Assembly: GCF_048594095.1 (NCBI RefSeq)
Contig: NC_132807.1
Coordinates: forward strand, 15,808,248 to 15,872,247
Direction: 5' to 3'
Length of the DNA stretch: 64,000 nt
Source of the DNA: Paramormyrops kingsleyae
Taxonomy: Eukaryota > Chordata > Actinopteri > Osteoglossiformes > Mormyridae
The position numbers and the translations under genes were made by a program. This document shows positions 1 through 10,730 of this stretch, piece by piece; the first letter of the stretch is position 1, and each line of letters starts with the position of its first letter. The notes under the pieces are model-generated. The model was not told the DNA's origin, did not search any database, and was given only the letters and a program-made list of their open reading frames with translations.

Positions 1-109
1 CACAACACAATTACCACATTGCAGATGCAAATTATTTTTTTTATTGTGAAACAAACAAGAAATATGACAAAAAAAAGAAAACCTGAGCATGTATAACTAT
101 TCCCCCTTC

Positions 110-1250
110 TCCGAGTCAATGCTTTTTACAGATACCTTTTGCAGCAATTACAGTGACAAGTCTCTTTGGGTACATCTCCAAGTGGCATGGTTTCTTGTCA
201 GACGATCCATAAACTCTGACCCTTCAGTTTAGCGGGTTTCTTTTGTATAATTTTCCCCGTAAGGTTTGGGAGGAACCACTTTGTAAAATGGGGAATGCTT
301 TCTTCAGGAACATAAACTGAGGTGTAATTCTCTTTCTGTTAATTTGTAATTCATTTTGAACTCTCCCTCCCCAAATTCTTCAGTAGTTTGATGCCTTTCT
401 CCAGTCTGTCTGGACCGAGAGAGAGTGGATGTATGTATTGCCTCCATGACATAAACCGCGGCCTGAAACAGACAGAAGATTGATTGTTTTATTTCATTAA
501 AGGATTGAAAAGAAACCAAAGGCCTGCACGTCTGCTTCTTACGCCCGGGGTGTCAGAAGAGAACCGCTACATCCACAAGCCTGGCACATCTAGACACTGG
601 TATTTTTGCCCATTCTTCATGGTAAAACTGCTCTAGCTCCTTCAAGTTGGATGGGCGGCACTTGTGTACAGCAATCTTTAAATCATACCAGAGACTCTCA
701 ATTGGATTGAGGTCTGGGCTTTGACTGGGCCATTCCAGGACATTTACCTGTTTCTCTTACAACACTTGAGTGTTGCTTTAGCAGTGTGTTTAGGGTCATT
801 GTCCTGCTTGAAGGTGAAGCTCCGTCCGAGTCTCAAATCTCTGGAAGACTCAAATCTCAAACAGGTTTCCCTCAAGAAGTCCTCTATATTTTGTGCAATT
901 CATCCTTCCTTCAATTCTGACAAGTTTCCCAGCCCCTGTCGATGAAAAACATCCCCACCTCATGATGCTGCCCCCACCAGGCTTCTCTGTGGGGATGGTG
1001 TTCTCAGCATGATGAGCGGTATTACATTTGCGCCAGACATGGCGTTGTCCTTGATGGCCAAAAAGTTCTATTTTAGTCTCACCTGACCACAGCATCTTCT
1101 TCCACATGTTTAGGGAGTGTTCAATACGCCTTTTGGCAAATTTCAAATGGTCTTCCTTATTTTTTTTGGTAAGCAATGGCTTTTTCTTGGTGACTTTTCC
1201 ATGAAGCCCAGCTCTGTGCAGTGTGCAGCTTATAGCTTGTGTGGAGAGTA
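110..1250 (-). mobile_element. Decayed Tc1-like transposon, itself interrupted
   Basis: On the minus strand, 850-1176 translates to a typical Tc1 transposase stretch with the family words MLWSGETKIELFG, GGGSIMRWGCFSSTG and a C-terminal LLEGNLFEI. The sequence continues at about 580-850 with the usual C-terminal region (leucine-rich HLKELEQF-like words and the antisense form of the PDLNPIE segment). A further piece at about 130-205 resembles the terminal part of the same kind of element. The stretch between about 210 and 575 does not fit Tc1 and looks like a later insertion. Stops and frameshifts show that no transposase is made. The outer ends are approximate. Confidence 0.8.
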
Positions 1251-2559
1251 CTCTTCAAAAATGAAAATGAGCCAATATAGCAGAGCAAAGATGGAAAGAT
1301 GGCCATTGCATTTTGGTGTCATGTGGCACAGTTTCATTGCTAAATAGCTTGTGATGTAAAGCCTTCTACTTGTTTTCTGGATGGTAGTTGAACAAGATGC
1401 AAATTAATGACATGACTTTTCATTGTGTTATGTTCTCTTCGCGACACTCACTGAAAAGCAATATCTCCTGTTCACTGCATTTCCACATGGCACGATTTCT
1501 GAGTGCTATACACTGTAAAATAATACATTTGTAGGGAACCATCCACTGGCCCAATGACGGAATCCAACTGGACAGCCGAAGGCTTGGAATGTGTGTAGGT
1601 CCTTCCGAGCGCTCCTGCAAAGTTACTTACCCTTTTAGGTAAAACCAAATTATATCTGACTCCAATTTAATTAAAAACTTTTCATGATGTTTTAGTAATG
1701 ACATTTCTGTTATTGAGATTACTCCTGGGCTTTTCTTTCTATTGCTGAACTCCCATTAATCTCGGACGGTGGAGTACATCGGATTCACCTCAGCCGACAG
1801 GACGATGTGCGGATCTGCTATGTAGGACTCACTACATGAAATCACTACAACTTAACACAATGTCAGCCTAGACGACTGTTTAGGCCCGATGACTCAGATA
1901 ACTCCTCAGATGGTGTTTTCTGTAACTCAGCATGTGTGCGCTTCAGAGGCTTAGTCGGTATTCACTCAGTAACTCAGCTTAGGCAGTTGCATCGTGTCCC
2001 AGAGAAATAGGATTGAGTCAGAGGCTGCAAAAGAGTGCTAGATGTAGTGAAGCTAATATACCTGAGCCAGTTTAACTCTGACCAGGGAAACCCAATATAC
2101 CGGAAACATTCTGAGGTTAGCCAAGTCAAACAGCCAAGAAGTAATCAAAACACAGTTTATTCACAATTAATACAAGACACATCAATTTAACCAAATATAA
2201 CACTAATCTAATTCTATCATGTGGCCACAAACTCCTAAACAATACCATCAAGTCAGAAACAATACAAAAAATAAACAATTACATACCTCAGCTTAGTGGG
2301 CACAGAGTAACTGCAGAAAATATCTGATTACAGATGTAAATTGACACAGCACTAGGTGGGAGCAGAGTGTCTTCCCTTGCTACTCTGGAGCTCTCCCTTA
2401 AGTTTCCAAACCAAGTGACAGAATGTCTTTGAAGACTAAATTTCCTGACCAAATACTGGGATTGATTATTTTAGGGACTGTTTGGATCTTATGTGTGTGT
2501 GTCCTGGAGAACAATATGGATCAATATGGATTGACAATTTCAATATTGGTTAATGCATT
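1251..2559. other. No recognised gene
   Basis: AT-rich sequence with no long open frame, no splice-framed conserved exon and no recognised repeat family. The part from about 1740 to 2150 is less AT-rich and could be an old retroelement remnant, but I found no terminal repeat or protein match. Confidence 0.4.
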
Positions 2560-2564
2560 GTATC

Positions 2565-2843
2565 TGTCGTGACTGGTGATATCACAGCAGGAAGGAAGGC
2601 ATGAGAGTCTAGGGTATGGGGAAAAACTCAGGGTTTAATGAGGGTAGGGTACGAGCCGAAGCAAAAAATGGACATCAACGGCTAGAAACATTAATGACAG
2701 GACTGGGGAAGGACTAACGGGGAAGCACTAAATACACAGGACTTAATGGAAACAATACGAAACAGTTGGTAACAATCAGGATTTCACATGAGGTAAATGA
2801 GGGGGCTAGGCACACAGGAGGATCGGATGAGCAGGGCGTGACA
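2565..2843 (-). mobile_element. 3' LTR of a Gypsy-type retrotransposon
   Basis: Read on the minus strand the segment starts TGTCACGCCC and ends GTCACGACA, so it has the TG...CA ends of an LTR. It is preceded directly by a purine run (GGGGGGGGTTC, plus-strand 2844-2856) that fits a polypurine tract. An ATTAAA-like polyadenylation signal lies near 2635 on the minus strand. The length of 279 bp is small but normal for fish Gypsy LTRs. The 5' LTR is not seen. Confidence 0.65.
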
Positions 2844-4060
2844 GAACCCCCCCCCCAAAGGCGTGCACTCCAGGTGCATCCCAAGGGGAACAAAGAGACT
2901 GGACCGGGGACAGGAGATCTGGAAAACAAAACAAGACCATTAATGGGACACCGGGAACAGGACTTGCACACAGAATAGGCACAACGGAAGCAACCAGGAC
3001 AACAACTTACAAAGGACGGTGAATGCAGACAGGCACAGGAGCACCAAGAACAGAGAGACAGGGGAAACACCAACCAGAGGAACAAAGGAACCAGGAGTGA
3101 ACAACAGAGGAATGGAGTGACGAGGAGCAGACATAGGAGGCACAAAACCATGTGCCTGGAAGTCAAAGGACGGTGGGGAAACAGGGAGCCTGAGGGAACC
3201 TTAACGGGCAAGAGGCTGGAGTCGCAGGGGCAGGAGGTGACCTGGAGGCAGGCGCCAAAGGGACCCTCAGCGACTGGGAGGCCGGAGCCGAAGGGGACAA
3301 TGACGGGAACAAGGAGGGAGGTGGAGGGACCGACAGAGGAGCCGAGGAAGGAGACAAAGGGGACATTAACGGAGGGGAGGAGAGAGCAGTAGCCGTGGCA
3401 GGTGAAGATATTGCTGTAGCTGGGAAAGGCACAGACACAGGCAATCAACGAGTTGGAGATGGGGGTTCCACTGGCGACAGATGAGGCGTCACAGGAGGGA
3501 CCACAGGCGACCGACGAGATGCCGTAGAGGGACCCGCAGGCAACCATCGACCCGGAGCCAGGGGGACCATAGGCGACCACCGAACCGGGGCCGGATGACC
3601 CCCTGGTGGCTGCCGAACAGGAGCCATGGGGACCGAAGGTGAGCCAGGGGGCAGGGCAGGCAGGATACGACCCCTGTGCAAATGTCCCTGTCTGCTCCGG
3701 GAGATCGAGTGGCGGGGACTCAGCCAGGATCGACCACTCTGGGGCGATGGTCAGGGTCAGCAGGGAAGTCAAGGTAATCCCCGAGGGATCCCATTCAAGC
3801 TCCTCCTCCATCTCCAACAAGGGAGGAGGAGTAATAGCATGACAGTCAGGGACCTCCTCAGGGACAAGAGCCAGGGGCACAGGAGTAGGGTGGTCCGGAG
3901 CAAGAACTTCCAGGCACTGAGCAGGAGTCACAGGGATGGACTGAGCAGGAGTCACAGGGACAGAGGCAGGCCAGGGTCAGGAACCATGGGGACCAGAACA
4001 GGTACCATAAGTGTAGGAACCGCAGAGGGCGGAGCACCCACGGGCGTTGGTGCAGTATCA
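2844..4060 (-). mobile_element. GC-rich 3' internal region of a Gypsy-type element
   Basis: This 1.2-kb GC-rich block lies directly upstream, on the minus strand, of the polypurine tract and LTR. It contains a long minus-strand frame open from 3955 down to 2714, rich in Pro, Ser, Val and Cys, with short repeated words. Other frames are also open because the composition lacks stop codons. Only the first part (EEELEWDP, APEWSILAE, PPLDLPEQ) looks protein-like. Proline-rich regions of this type are common between pol and the 3' LTR of fish Gypsy elements. I do not claim a functional protein. Confidence 0.5.
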
Positions 4061-4526
4061 TTTTGTCTATTAACAAGTAGTTCTTTGGTCCATAAAATGT
4101 CCAAAATTGTGAACAATGTCAAAACTACTAAAACTCTGTCAACTTTTTGTTTATTAAAAAATGACTCAAAATGATTAACTAGTTAACCAAATTGTTTGGC
4201 AGTTAATTTAATAATCACTGAATTGTTGCAGCTCTCATTTGAATATTTATTCAAACTGTATTCAGTAGTCCATTATTATTTATAAAATAACCAAGTAGAT
4301 TACATAGTGTCATGCATACTTAAGAACTGAAAGATGCATAACCCCTTGGCTGCATACAATACAGCAGATGGTTGAATGGTGACACTTAAACACTTCATTT
4401 GCAAATCGGAGTAGGTACACTTCAGTTGAATTCCTTTATCATTCTTTTGTTAACAGTGATCTGAAGTTATCAGGGACAATATGTTTGAACCTTGTAAACT
4501 CCTGCCCTTACTTACTTCTCTGTGCT

Positions 4527-4548
4527 CTCCTCCTCCTCCTCCTCCTTT
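4527..4548. repeat. (TCC)n microsatellite
   Basis: Perfect run of about six TCC units, about 200 bp upstream of the SAMD3-like pseudogene. Confidence 0.85.
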
Positions 4549-4729
4549 CATCTTCTCTCTCCTCGATTAATAATGACAAGGAAATATGTTTGTTATTTAT
4601 GCAGATGTTTTCCTTAAAGGAAACAACTGTTACAGAACCCAACTGATTTCTGTAGAAGAAAGTTAACTTGTGCAAGTAAATGTATCAACTTTTAACTAAC
4701 TTTCTCAATCTCTTTCTCTCTACTTACAG

Positions 4730-6431
4730 CTGAGGATAGCATAATCCAAACAACAATGGCAGTCCAGTTCATCATAGAAGAACACAATATACAAAAGTTG
4801 GTGCTTCCCTCAGGAATTCCTCATACGGTGGAAGAGCTTATTTCAACAATTATTGAAATGTTCCAGTTACATGGGGAATTTGAGGTATTATATAATGCAA
4901 TGATTTTGGGAACCAGTTTTTCAGTGTCACGTCAACTGCTGATCTGCATGACAAAGCCACTGTGAAAATGATAAGAAAAGAGCCAGTGATCACCCTCAAC
5001 TTGCATCCGCTAAATCAGGGGTGCCAAACTCCAGTCCTGGAGGGCCAAAGCCCTGCACATTTTTGGGTTTCCCCTCATTTAACAAACCTGATTCAAGTCC
5101 TTGAATCACACAGCTCTTGAGCTGAATCATTTATGGTGGAACAGGGAACGAACTAAGCTACACAGGGCCCTCCAGGACTGGAGTTGGGCACCCCTGCGCT
5201 AGATGAATCAGGATTGTCCTCTACACTGAGTTCAAGTGGACCCCTGCCCTTCGAGTAATGGTGAAGTGGACATATGGATGAAAGCACATTGTACAGCTCA
5301 CAAGACACCATTATTCTCCCAAAGTCATGCCGCTCTGCTCAATGGCCTGTGCCATTTCAGGTCCCACAGTTTCCCTGTGACGTTGAATTACCATGCCAAG
5401 CTGAGATCACAAAAGTACCCCTATCCTGAAATAGAAGTAAACACATTAAGGAGAAAGCTGCTGGTCGACGCAACCCCAGCTAAAAATGTGAAAAAGCCAA
5501 AGAAAGCTGAAGTTAATTATCTCCCCCCACATCCTGTTGGAGAAAATCAGAACACATTGGAGAAGGAGAAGCTTGAGTTAGTCAATGAAATGAAAAAGAA
5601 GAATAATGCAAAGATAATCACAGAAAAAATGCCCACAACCTTTTCAAGCCGAAGAATGGAGGTAGTGACCCTCAGTCCAGCTTTCAGTGTCTTCAAAGAG
5701 AGGTGGCCGGCATTATTCACTGAGGTTCAGGTAAGAATATTTGAGAAGTATTTGTTTGCACCAAGAACTGTTCTTTATCTCAATTGTGTGCTTAACTCTG
5801 GGAATCGATGTCTGTCATTGAAAGTTTCTTCTGTTGTTCCTTTATTCATTTATTAGATCAAAGAAGAGTTGCGTTGCATCACAACAATTTCCCTGGGAGA
5901 AATGTTCATGCTGAAACCTGATTGGTACACACTACGTCTTCTGCAGCTGATGTGTGCCAAAGAAGGAGCTATTGGTTCCTGGATGTGCCCCCATCTGGAC
6001 ATTGTTTCTATACTGTAAAGCTGAAGTCATTAAAATGTTTTAAACACTCCATAGACTTCATGTTAAACTATAATTTGGCAAGTCAGTTAGCCCTTTGTGT
6101 AGGACTGGGGCTTTGTGTATTAACAGCCATATATGAGAGGAAAAGGTTGACAGTAGTCTGTAACTTTTGTTAAATCATAAATAAATTATTTTCCTTACCC
6201 TACTCTGATGCTGATAAAATTTGAAAATACTAATGAATTGTTTTCAAATTTATTTATTAAGTTTTTCTATTAATTGAGTAATTATAAGCAATAGATTATT
6301 GGTACCAAGTCTCGTCACTAAAATGCATCTCCTTACAATCCCAGGGTGTTGAGAAAAAAAGGCATACAGTTGTGTGCTGCCTCATTGAGTACCTTGGGGA
6401 ACATCAAGAGGATCTCTTTCAAGACTGCCAG
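4730..6431 (+). pseudogene. SAMD3-like multicopy fish gene, disrupted copy
   Basis: Four blocks match a protein family that is multicopy in fish and usually labelled sterile alpha motif domain-containing protein 3-like; its function is not established. Exon 1 follows an acceptor at 4729 and starts at ATG 4756 with EEHNIQKLVLPSGIPHTVEE. A frameshift near 4920 moves the reading to DKATVKMIRKEPVITLNLHP. A MITE then splits the exon (5016-5196). After another frame change near 5246 the frame continues with KYPYPEIEVNTLRRKL, EVNYLPPHPVGE and RWPALFTEVQ to a donor at 5731. The next exon is 5857 to about 6014 (IKEELRCITTISLGEMFMLK) and the last is 6345-6431 (CCLIEYLGEHQEDLFQDCQ, donor at 6432). About 70 residues seem to be missing before KYPYPE. 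Preserved introns show it is not a retrocopy. Later exons were not found; a Gypsy element lies just downstream. Confidence 0.75.
5016..5196. mobile_element. hAT-type MITE inside a coding exon
   Basis: The 181-bp element has imperfect terminal inverted repeats of about 30 bp, beginning CAGGGGTGCCAAACTCCAG and ending CTGGAGTTGGGCACCCCTG. It is flanked by an 8-bp target duplication, CGCTAAAT at 5008-5015 and CGCTAGAT at 5197-5204 (7 of 8 match). Eight-base duplications and CAG...CTG ends are characteristic of hAT elements. It has no coding capacity. Removing it joins the HPLN and ES codons of the SAMD3-like exon in frame, so it was inserted into an existing exon. Confidence 0.92.
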
Positions 6432-6569
6432 GTATGTTATTGCATGTTAATATTGTTACTCCTCTCCTCTCCAGGTGGGTTAAATTTTTAAATGTTGTGT
6501 TATGGGATATAGGGGTGGATTAATTATGAAACCTATTCCCCATACAAGTGTTTAAAATAATGTCCATAA
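6432..6569. other. Intron remnant before the Gypsy element
   Basis: Starts with the GTATGT donor of the last SAMD3-like exon and runs AT-rich into the 5'-truncated end of the Gypsy element. Confidence 0.5.
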
Positions 6570-6570
6570 T

Positions 6571-7160
6571 TTGGTGACAGCCGGGTTCTTCTTCGTGAAG
6601 AAGAACGGGGGACTATGCACGTGTATTGATTACTGGGCACTCAACGCCATTACCATTAAGCATCATGAACCATTGCCCTTGATCCCCTCAGCATTGGAAC
6701 AACTCCGTGAAGCAAACGTGTTCACAAAGCTAGACCTGTGCAGCACCTATAATCTGGTTCGGATTCGGCAAGGGGATGAATGGAAGACCTCCTTCATCAC
6801 CAACACGGGGCAATATGAATATCGGGTGATGCCATATGGGCTAGCCAATAGTCCGTATATATTCCAAGCTTTGATGTATACTGTTTTCAGAGACATGATT
6901 AACCGGTTCGTGGTGGTCTATATCGACAACATCCTGATTTACTCTCCTTCCTTTCCTCAGCATATTGAACACGTTCGCTTGGTACTTCAGCAATTGCGAG
7001 AGCACCATTTGTACGCGAAGCGTGAGAAGTGTGAGTTTCACCGGACCCAGGTAAAATTCCTAGGCTACCTCATTCAGCAAAGAGCAGTTGCCATGGATGA
7101 GGGAACGGTCACCGCCATTAAGGAGTGGCTCCAACCACGCACCATCAAGGAGCTCCATGT
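6571..7160 (+). pseudogene. Gypsy reverse transcriptase fragment
   Basis: The open frame covers the fingers and palm: CIDYWALNAITIKH, FTKLDLCSTYNLVRI, EWKTSFIT, YRVMPYGLANSPYIFQ, the active-site block VVYIDNILIYS and KCEFHRTQVKFLGYLI. In active elements the active site reads Y(V/I)DDIL. Here the second aspartate codon, at 6928-6930, is AAC (Asn), a single G-to-A change that should abolish polymerisation. Just after TIKELH (about 7155) the sequence jumps to the end of RNase H (VTYLLGKKNTKADALS), so roughly 300 residues are deleted. Confidence 0.9.
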
Positions 7161-8755
7161 TCTTCATGCGATTCAACTTCAAAGTTACCTACTTACTTGG
7201 TAAGAAGAACACTAAGGCTGACGCGCTCTCCTGACAGTTTGACCCCCCAGAGGCAGAAGGACAAAACCGCGTCTATCCTGGCACCCACCTGTTTCGCTGT
7301 CACTATAACCTGGTCACTTGATGAGACCATCCAAGCTTCCAATGAGTGCCATCCTCCTTCTACCGGATGCCCCCCAGATAAGTTGTATGTACCCGACCCA
7401 CGCCGCTCTGCCGTTATACGTTGGGTACACACCTCCAGAAGCTCAGGACACCCGGGGTCTCTGCTACCCGGCGGTTGGTTGCTCGACGATACTAGTGGCT
7501 AAGGTGGAGAATGGAGGTGGAGAGGTACGTGGCTTCCTGACCGGAGTGTGCTCAGTTGAAATCTTCTCATCAACCCCGTGCCGGTTTGCTTCAGCCCCTA
7601 CTTGTCCCGTCTCATACCTGGTCGCATCTGGCCCTGGACTTCATCAACGATCTTCCACTGTCCAAAAGTAACACTGTTATCCTCATGGTAGTGGATAGAT
7701 TTTCGAAGAAGTGCTGCTTACTTGCTTTCCCCAAGCTCTAGGTAACTTGGGTTTTCCGTTACTACGACATCCCCGAAGACGTAGTGTCTCACCGTAGCCC
7801 TCAGTTCACATCCCAGGTATTCTGAGATTTTTGTAAAAAATTGGATATCACCCTCAGCCTAACATCAGTGTGCCATCCCCAGTCCAATGGGATGGCTGAA
7901 CAGACAAATCAAGAAGTATCCAAGGCATTGCGACTACTGTGTAGGGATAAACCATCCAAGTGGGCCACTCACCTCATTTGGGCTGAGTATGCTATGACGG
8001 CCCGTGTTAACCCAGTCATAAATCTCTCTCCTTACCAGTGTGTCCTAGGGTATCAACCACACCTCTTCCCGTGGGAAGCTACGGCCAGCGACGTGCCTCT
8101 GGTGGAAAGCTGGTATAAAGGCTGTAAGGAGGTCTGGTGACGAGCCCAGCTTGCTCTCTCCAACCAGGTTCTATGACAGAAGGTCCATGCGGAACGACAC
8201 CAATGTTCGGTGCCCACTTACCAAGTAGGCCAACGAGTGTGGCTCTCCACCCGCAACCTCAAGCTCCCCTTGTGTCGTACGTTGTCGGCTCGCTTTATTG
8301 GCCCATTCAAGATCACGTGGCAAGTGGGTCTGAACTCTTTCCGCCTTCAGCTCCCGAGTGTGTACCGCATCTGTCCAACATTCTACATCTTGCTTCTGAA
8401 ACCGATGCGATACAGCCCAATGCACCTGTCTGATAATGTGGCTGTTCCACCTCCTTGCACCTTGGATGGCTCAAGGGTGTTTCAAGTTTGTGTCCTCCGG
8501 GACTCCCGCTGCCGGGTGGGAGTTCTTCAGTATCTGGTGGACTGGGAGGGGTTCGGTCTGGTGGAATGCTCCTGGGTGCCCTCGAAGGATGTCCTGGACC
8601 CTGGCATGATCGCCAATTTCCACCGCAACCACCCGTCCAAGTCCGATCCCCGGCTGCAGGGCCGTCCGCGCCAACCTGTCCAGCCTCCAGGAGGTGGTCG
8701 GAGGGTGCCTGCTGTGTCCTGCCTGCTTCTCACCTGCCCTGTCCTGCGCTCCTGA
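7161..8755 (+). pseudogene. Gypsy integrase and chromodomain remnant
   Basis: After the RNase H tail and a badly decayed linker, integrase resumes at about 7590 (SHTWSHLALDFINDLPLSKS, VVDRFSKKC). The second catalytic block reads VSHRSPQFTS, with His in place of the expected Asp, near 7790. The third keeps its glutamate (HPQSNGMAEQTNQE, about 7872-7914). A further frame from 8210 holds the integrase tail (VGQRVWLSTRNL) and a chromodomain (LQYLVDWEGFGLVECSWVPS, about 8525-8590, then NFHRNHP). In related elements the chromodomain directs integration to chromatin marks. Stop codons and several frameshifts separate the parts. Confidence 0.88.
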
Positions 8756-8957
8756 CCCCTCTCCATCGATCCTCCTTCCCCTTTATCGTCTCGTCCCGTG
8801 CCTCCTTGTAGGACTGACTTCCCCAGCTTACGACTTCCTACTTCCATCCCAATAACGACTTTGGATTCCCGATTTGTCTTTGTCTGCACCTAGCTATCTA
8901 ATAAAGCTCCTGTTCTCCTGCAATACGGGGTCTGCCTCCTGTCTGCTTTCCGGTCAC

Positions 8958-9711
8958 AACACACATTTTTTACTACCTTTATGAGATTTTTTGCAAGTGC
9001 TACACCGCAGTGCAATTGTTTTTTGGCTATTTAACTTGTATTTCTCAAAATACATGACTTAAAATTGTATGAATTGTACTTGCTGAAAATAAGATATTTG
9101 ACATGAAATATTAAGTTTTTCTCAAAAATACCTGTATTTAAATAATGCAATTTACATGTTCTCTGTTTGTTCAAAACACAAATTAAAATGAAAAGCAGAG
9201 CAGGGATACATTTCCCAAAATCATAGTTGTTAATTACGTTAGCAACTTATATATTTTGAACCATGCAACTGAATGGTTCCAACTATGTAAGTTGCTAACA
9301 GGGGCTTTTGGGAAATGTTGAAAGTGCAAAGCATGTGATATCTACCTTTGCCTTCAACCAGACAAACTGTTTTGAAGCTTGGCATCCTGTTCAGGACTGA
9401 CTATTTATTGTTCTATTATTCATTTATTGTTTTGTATTATTCAAGTAATATAATGTGATTGCACTTTTTATTAATTGACATTTAATTCATTGCATGTTAT
9501 AGACTGTAAAACGGCCTTTATTGTCTCTTCTTATAATTCACACTGATTTTCCAAACTGATGGATGTGGGGGTCAGTGACAATGACATTCCAGACTGATGG
9601 ACCATTGACAGTATGCAAACTATTACAGGTATGCCAAGTACAGCCTCATCAATATTCATTGTGGAGGCCACTCACTTTGAAAAAAAAATAGTGTCACTCC
9701 AAAGTTCTAAC
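8958..9711. other. No recognised gene
   Basis: AT-rich sequence between the Gypsy 3' end and a possible LTR remnant. No coding exon or named repeat is seen. Confidence 0.4.
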
Positions 9712-9915
9712 ACTGTTTTCATGCCTTGAGGGATGAAGGACTTGAGGGCAGGCGTTGAAATGAAATATAAGAGGTTTATTTGACTTTAAATGTAAAGGGT
9801 ATGGAAATGAATTGGACCAAGAGGGATCAAAATTGGAGGACTGGAAATTAGGGAGGGCTTAAGCAACAGAAAGTTATGACTGGACCAGGGAACATAGGAC
9901 TGGGAACCATATATA
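9712..9915 (-). mobile_element. Possible LTR remnant
   Basis: The order of features (gene-poor purine-rich sequence, a TTTATT block near 9775 that reads AATAAA on the minus strand, then words such as GGACTGG and GGGAACATAGGACTGGG) resembles the LTRs at 2565-2843 and 11987-12278. No TG...CA ends or target duplication are visible. Confidence 0.3.
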
Positions 9916-10539
9916 TCACCCATATTTACGTAATTATTGGTTTACTTTGTTTTGCTTTATTTTGAACTTCTAAACTTGCCCTGTGCTAGAAAATACCCTT
10001 GTCGCAGACAAGAATTCAAACAATTAAAAAAATGTGGTAAAAGCCTTTGAAATCTAAAACTAACTAAATCTATTGATAACATTGGTGTAAAATTTTACTC
10101 TTATAATCATCTTTGTTTAAAAATGTATATTTTATGAGAATAGTGCCCCTTAAAAGTTGTGTCCCAGAGTTTGGTCAACTCCGTCAGATTTCTATAAAAA
10201 CATTTAATCAGTGATAAAAATGATCAGCTATATCCTAAGGACCCCTGGATCACTTTCTGGTTTCAAAAAAGAATGGAATACTGCTCAACCCCCTATAAGC
10301 TCTCTATTTCTTTTGATAAATTCATTAAATATAATTGAATCAGGTATTTATCAACCATAACAACTCCATAGCCCATCTAAATCAAAACCAAATAATCATT
10401 ATGGTTTAAAGCTGCATATTTTGATTACTATTTAAAGAACTCGTAATGACTGTAAAAAAAACAAAATGGCTACTCACTAACACTATGCTTTGACAGAAAA
10501 AAAAATAACAATTCAGTTATCTCCAACAATTCAGTGTTT

Positions 10540-10730
10540 CACCATCTCCAGGAACTGTTCTATTCTGCATCAGTTGTCTTGCAGCTGGACCCAGATCTCA
10601 CCTTTGTGGTTGAGGTGGATGCTTCTGCGGTGGGTACATGAGCTTTCACAGTGGCAAAACGACTCAGGGCATCTACACCGCTGTATCTTCTACTCCAAGA
10701 AGCTAGCCCCTGCTGAGTGAAAAGGGGCTT
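10540..10730 (+). pseudogene. Gypsy RNase H fragment
   Basis: In one frame the sequence reads LDPDLTFVVEVDASAVG, then a frame change gives a segment matching the RNase H FYSKKLAPAE motif. This is the start of Ty3/Gypsy RNase H (PDLTFVVEVDAS...YSKRLSPAE). It stands alone in the window, 3.4 kb from the chromovirus that lacks this same region, on the same strand. It may be a separate copy or a displaced piece of that one. Confidence 0.7.

Larger units (their letters stand above)
6570..8957 (+). mobile_element. 5'-truncated Ty3/Gypsy chromovirus
   Basis: The element starts abruptly in reverse transcriptase at about 6575 and runs through an RNase H remnant, integrase zinc-binding remnant, integrase core and chromodomain to a 3' tail with AATAAA (about 8900) and an end at ...GGTCACAACA. 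Gag, protease and the 5' LTR are missing. There are many stops and frameshifts, so it is inactive. The C-terminal chromodomain places it among the chromoviruses common in fish. Confidence 0.9.

Noticed and set aside
2714..3955. 413-codon open frame on the minus strand as a host gene
   Set aside because: Composition-driven: neighbouring frames on both strands are open too, the product is low-complexity, and it runs into an LTR at 2565-2843. Treated as Gypsy 3' sequence.
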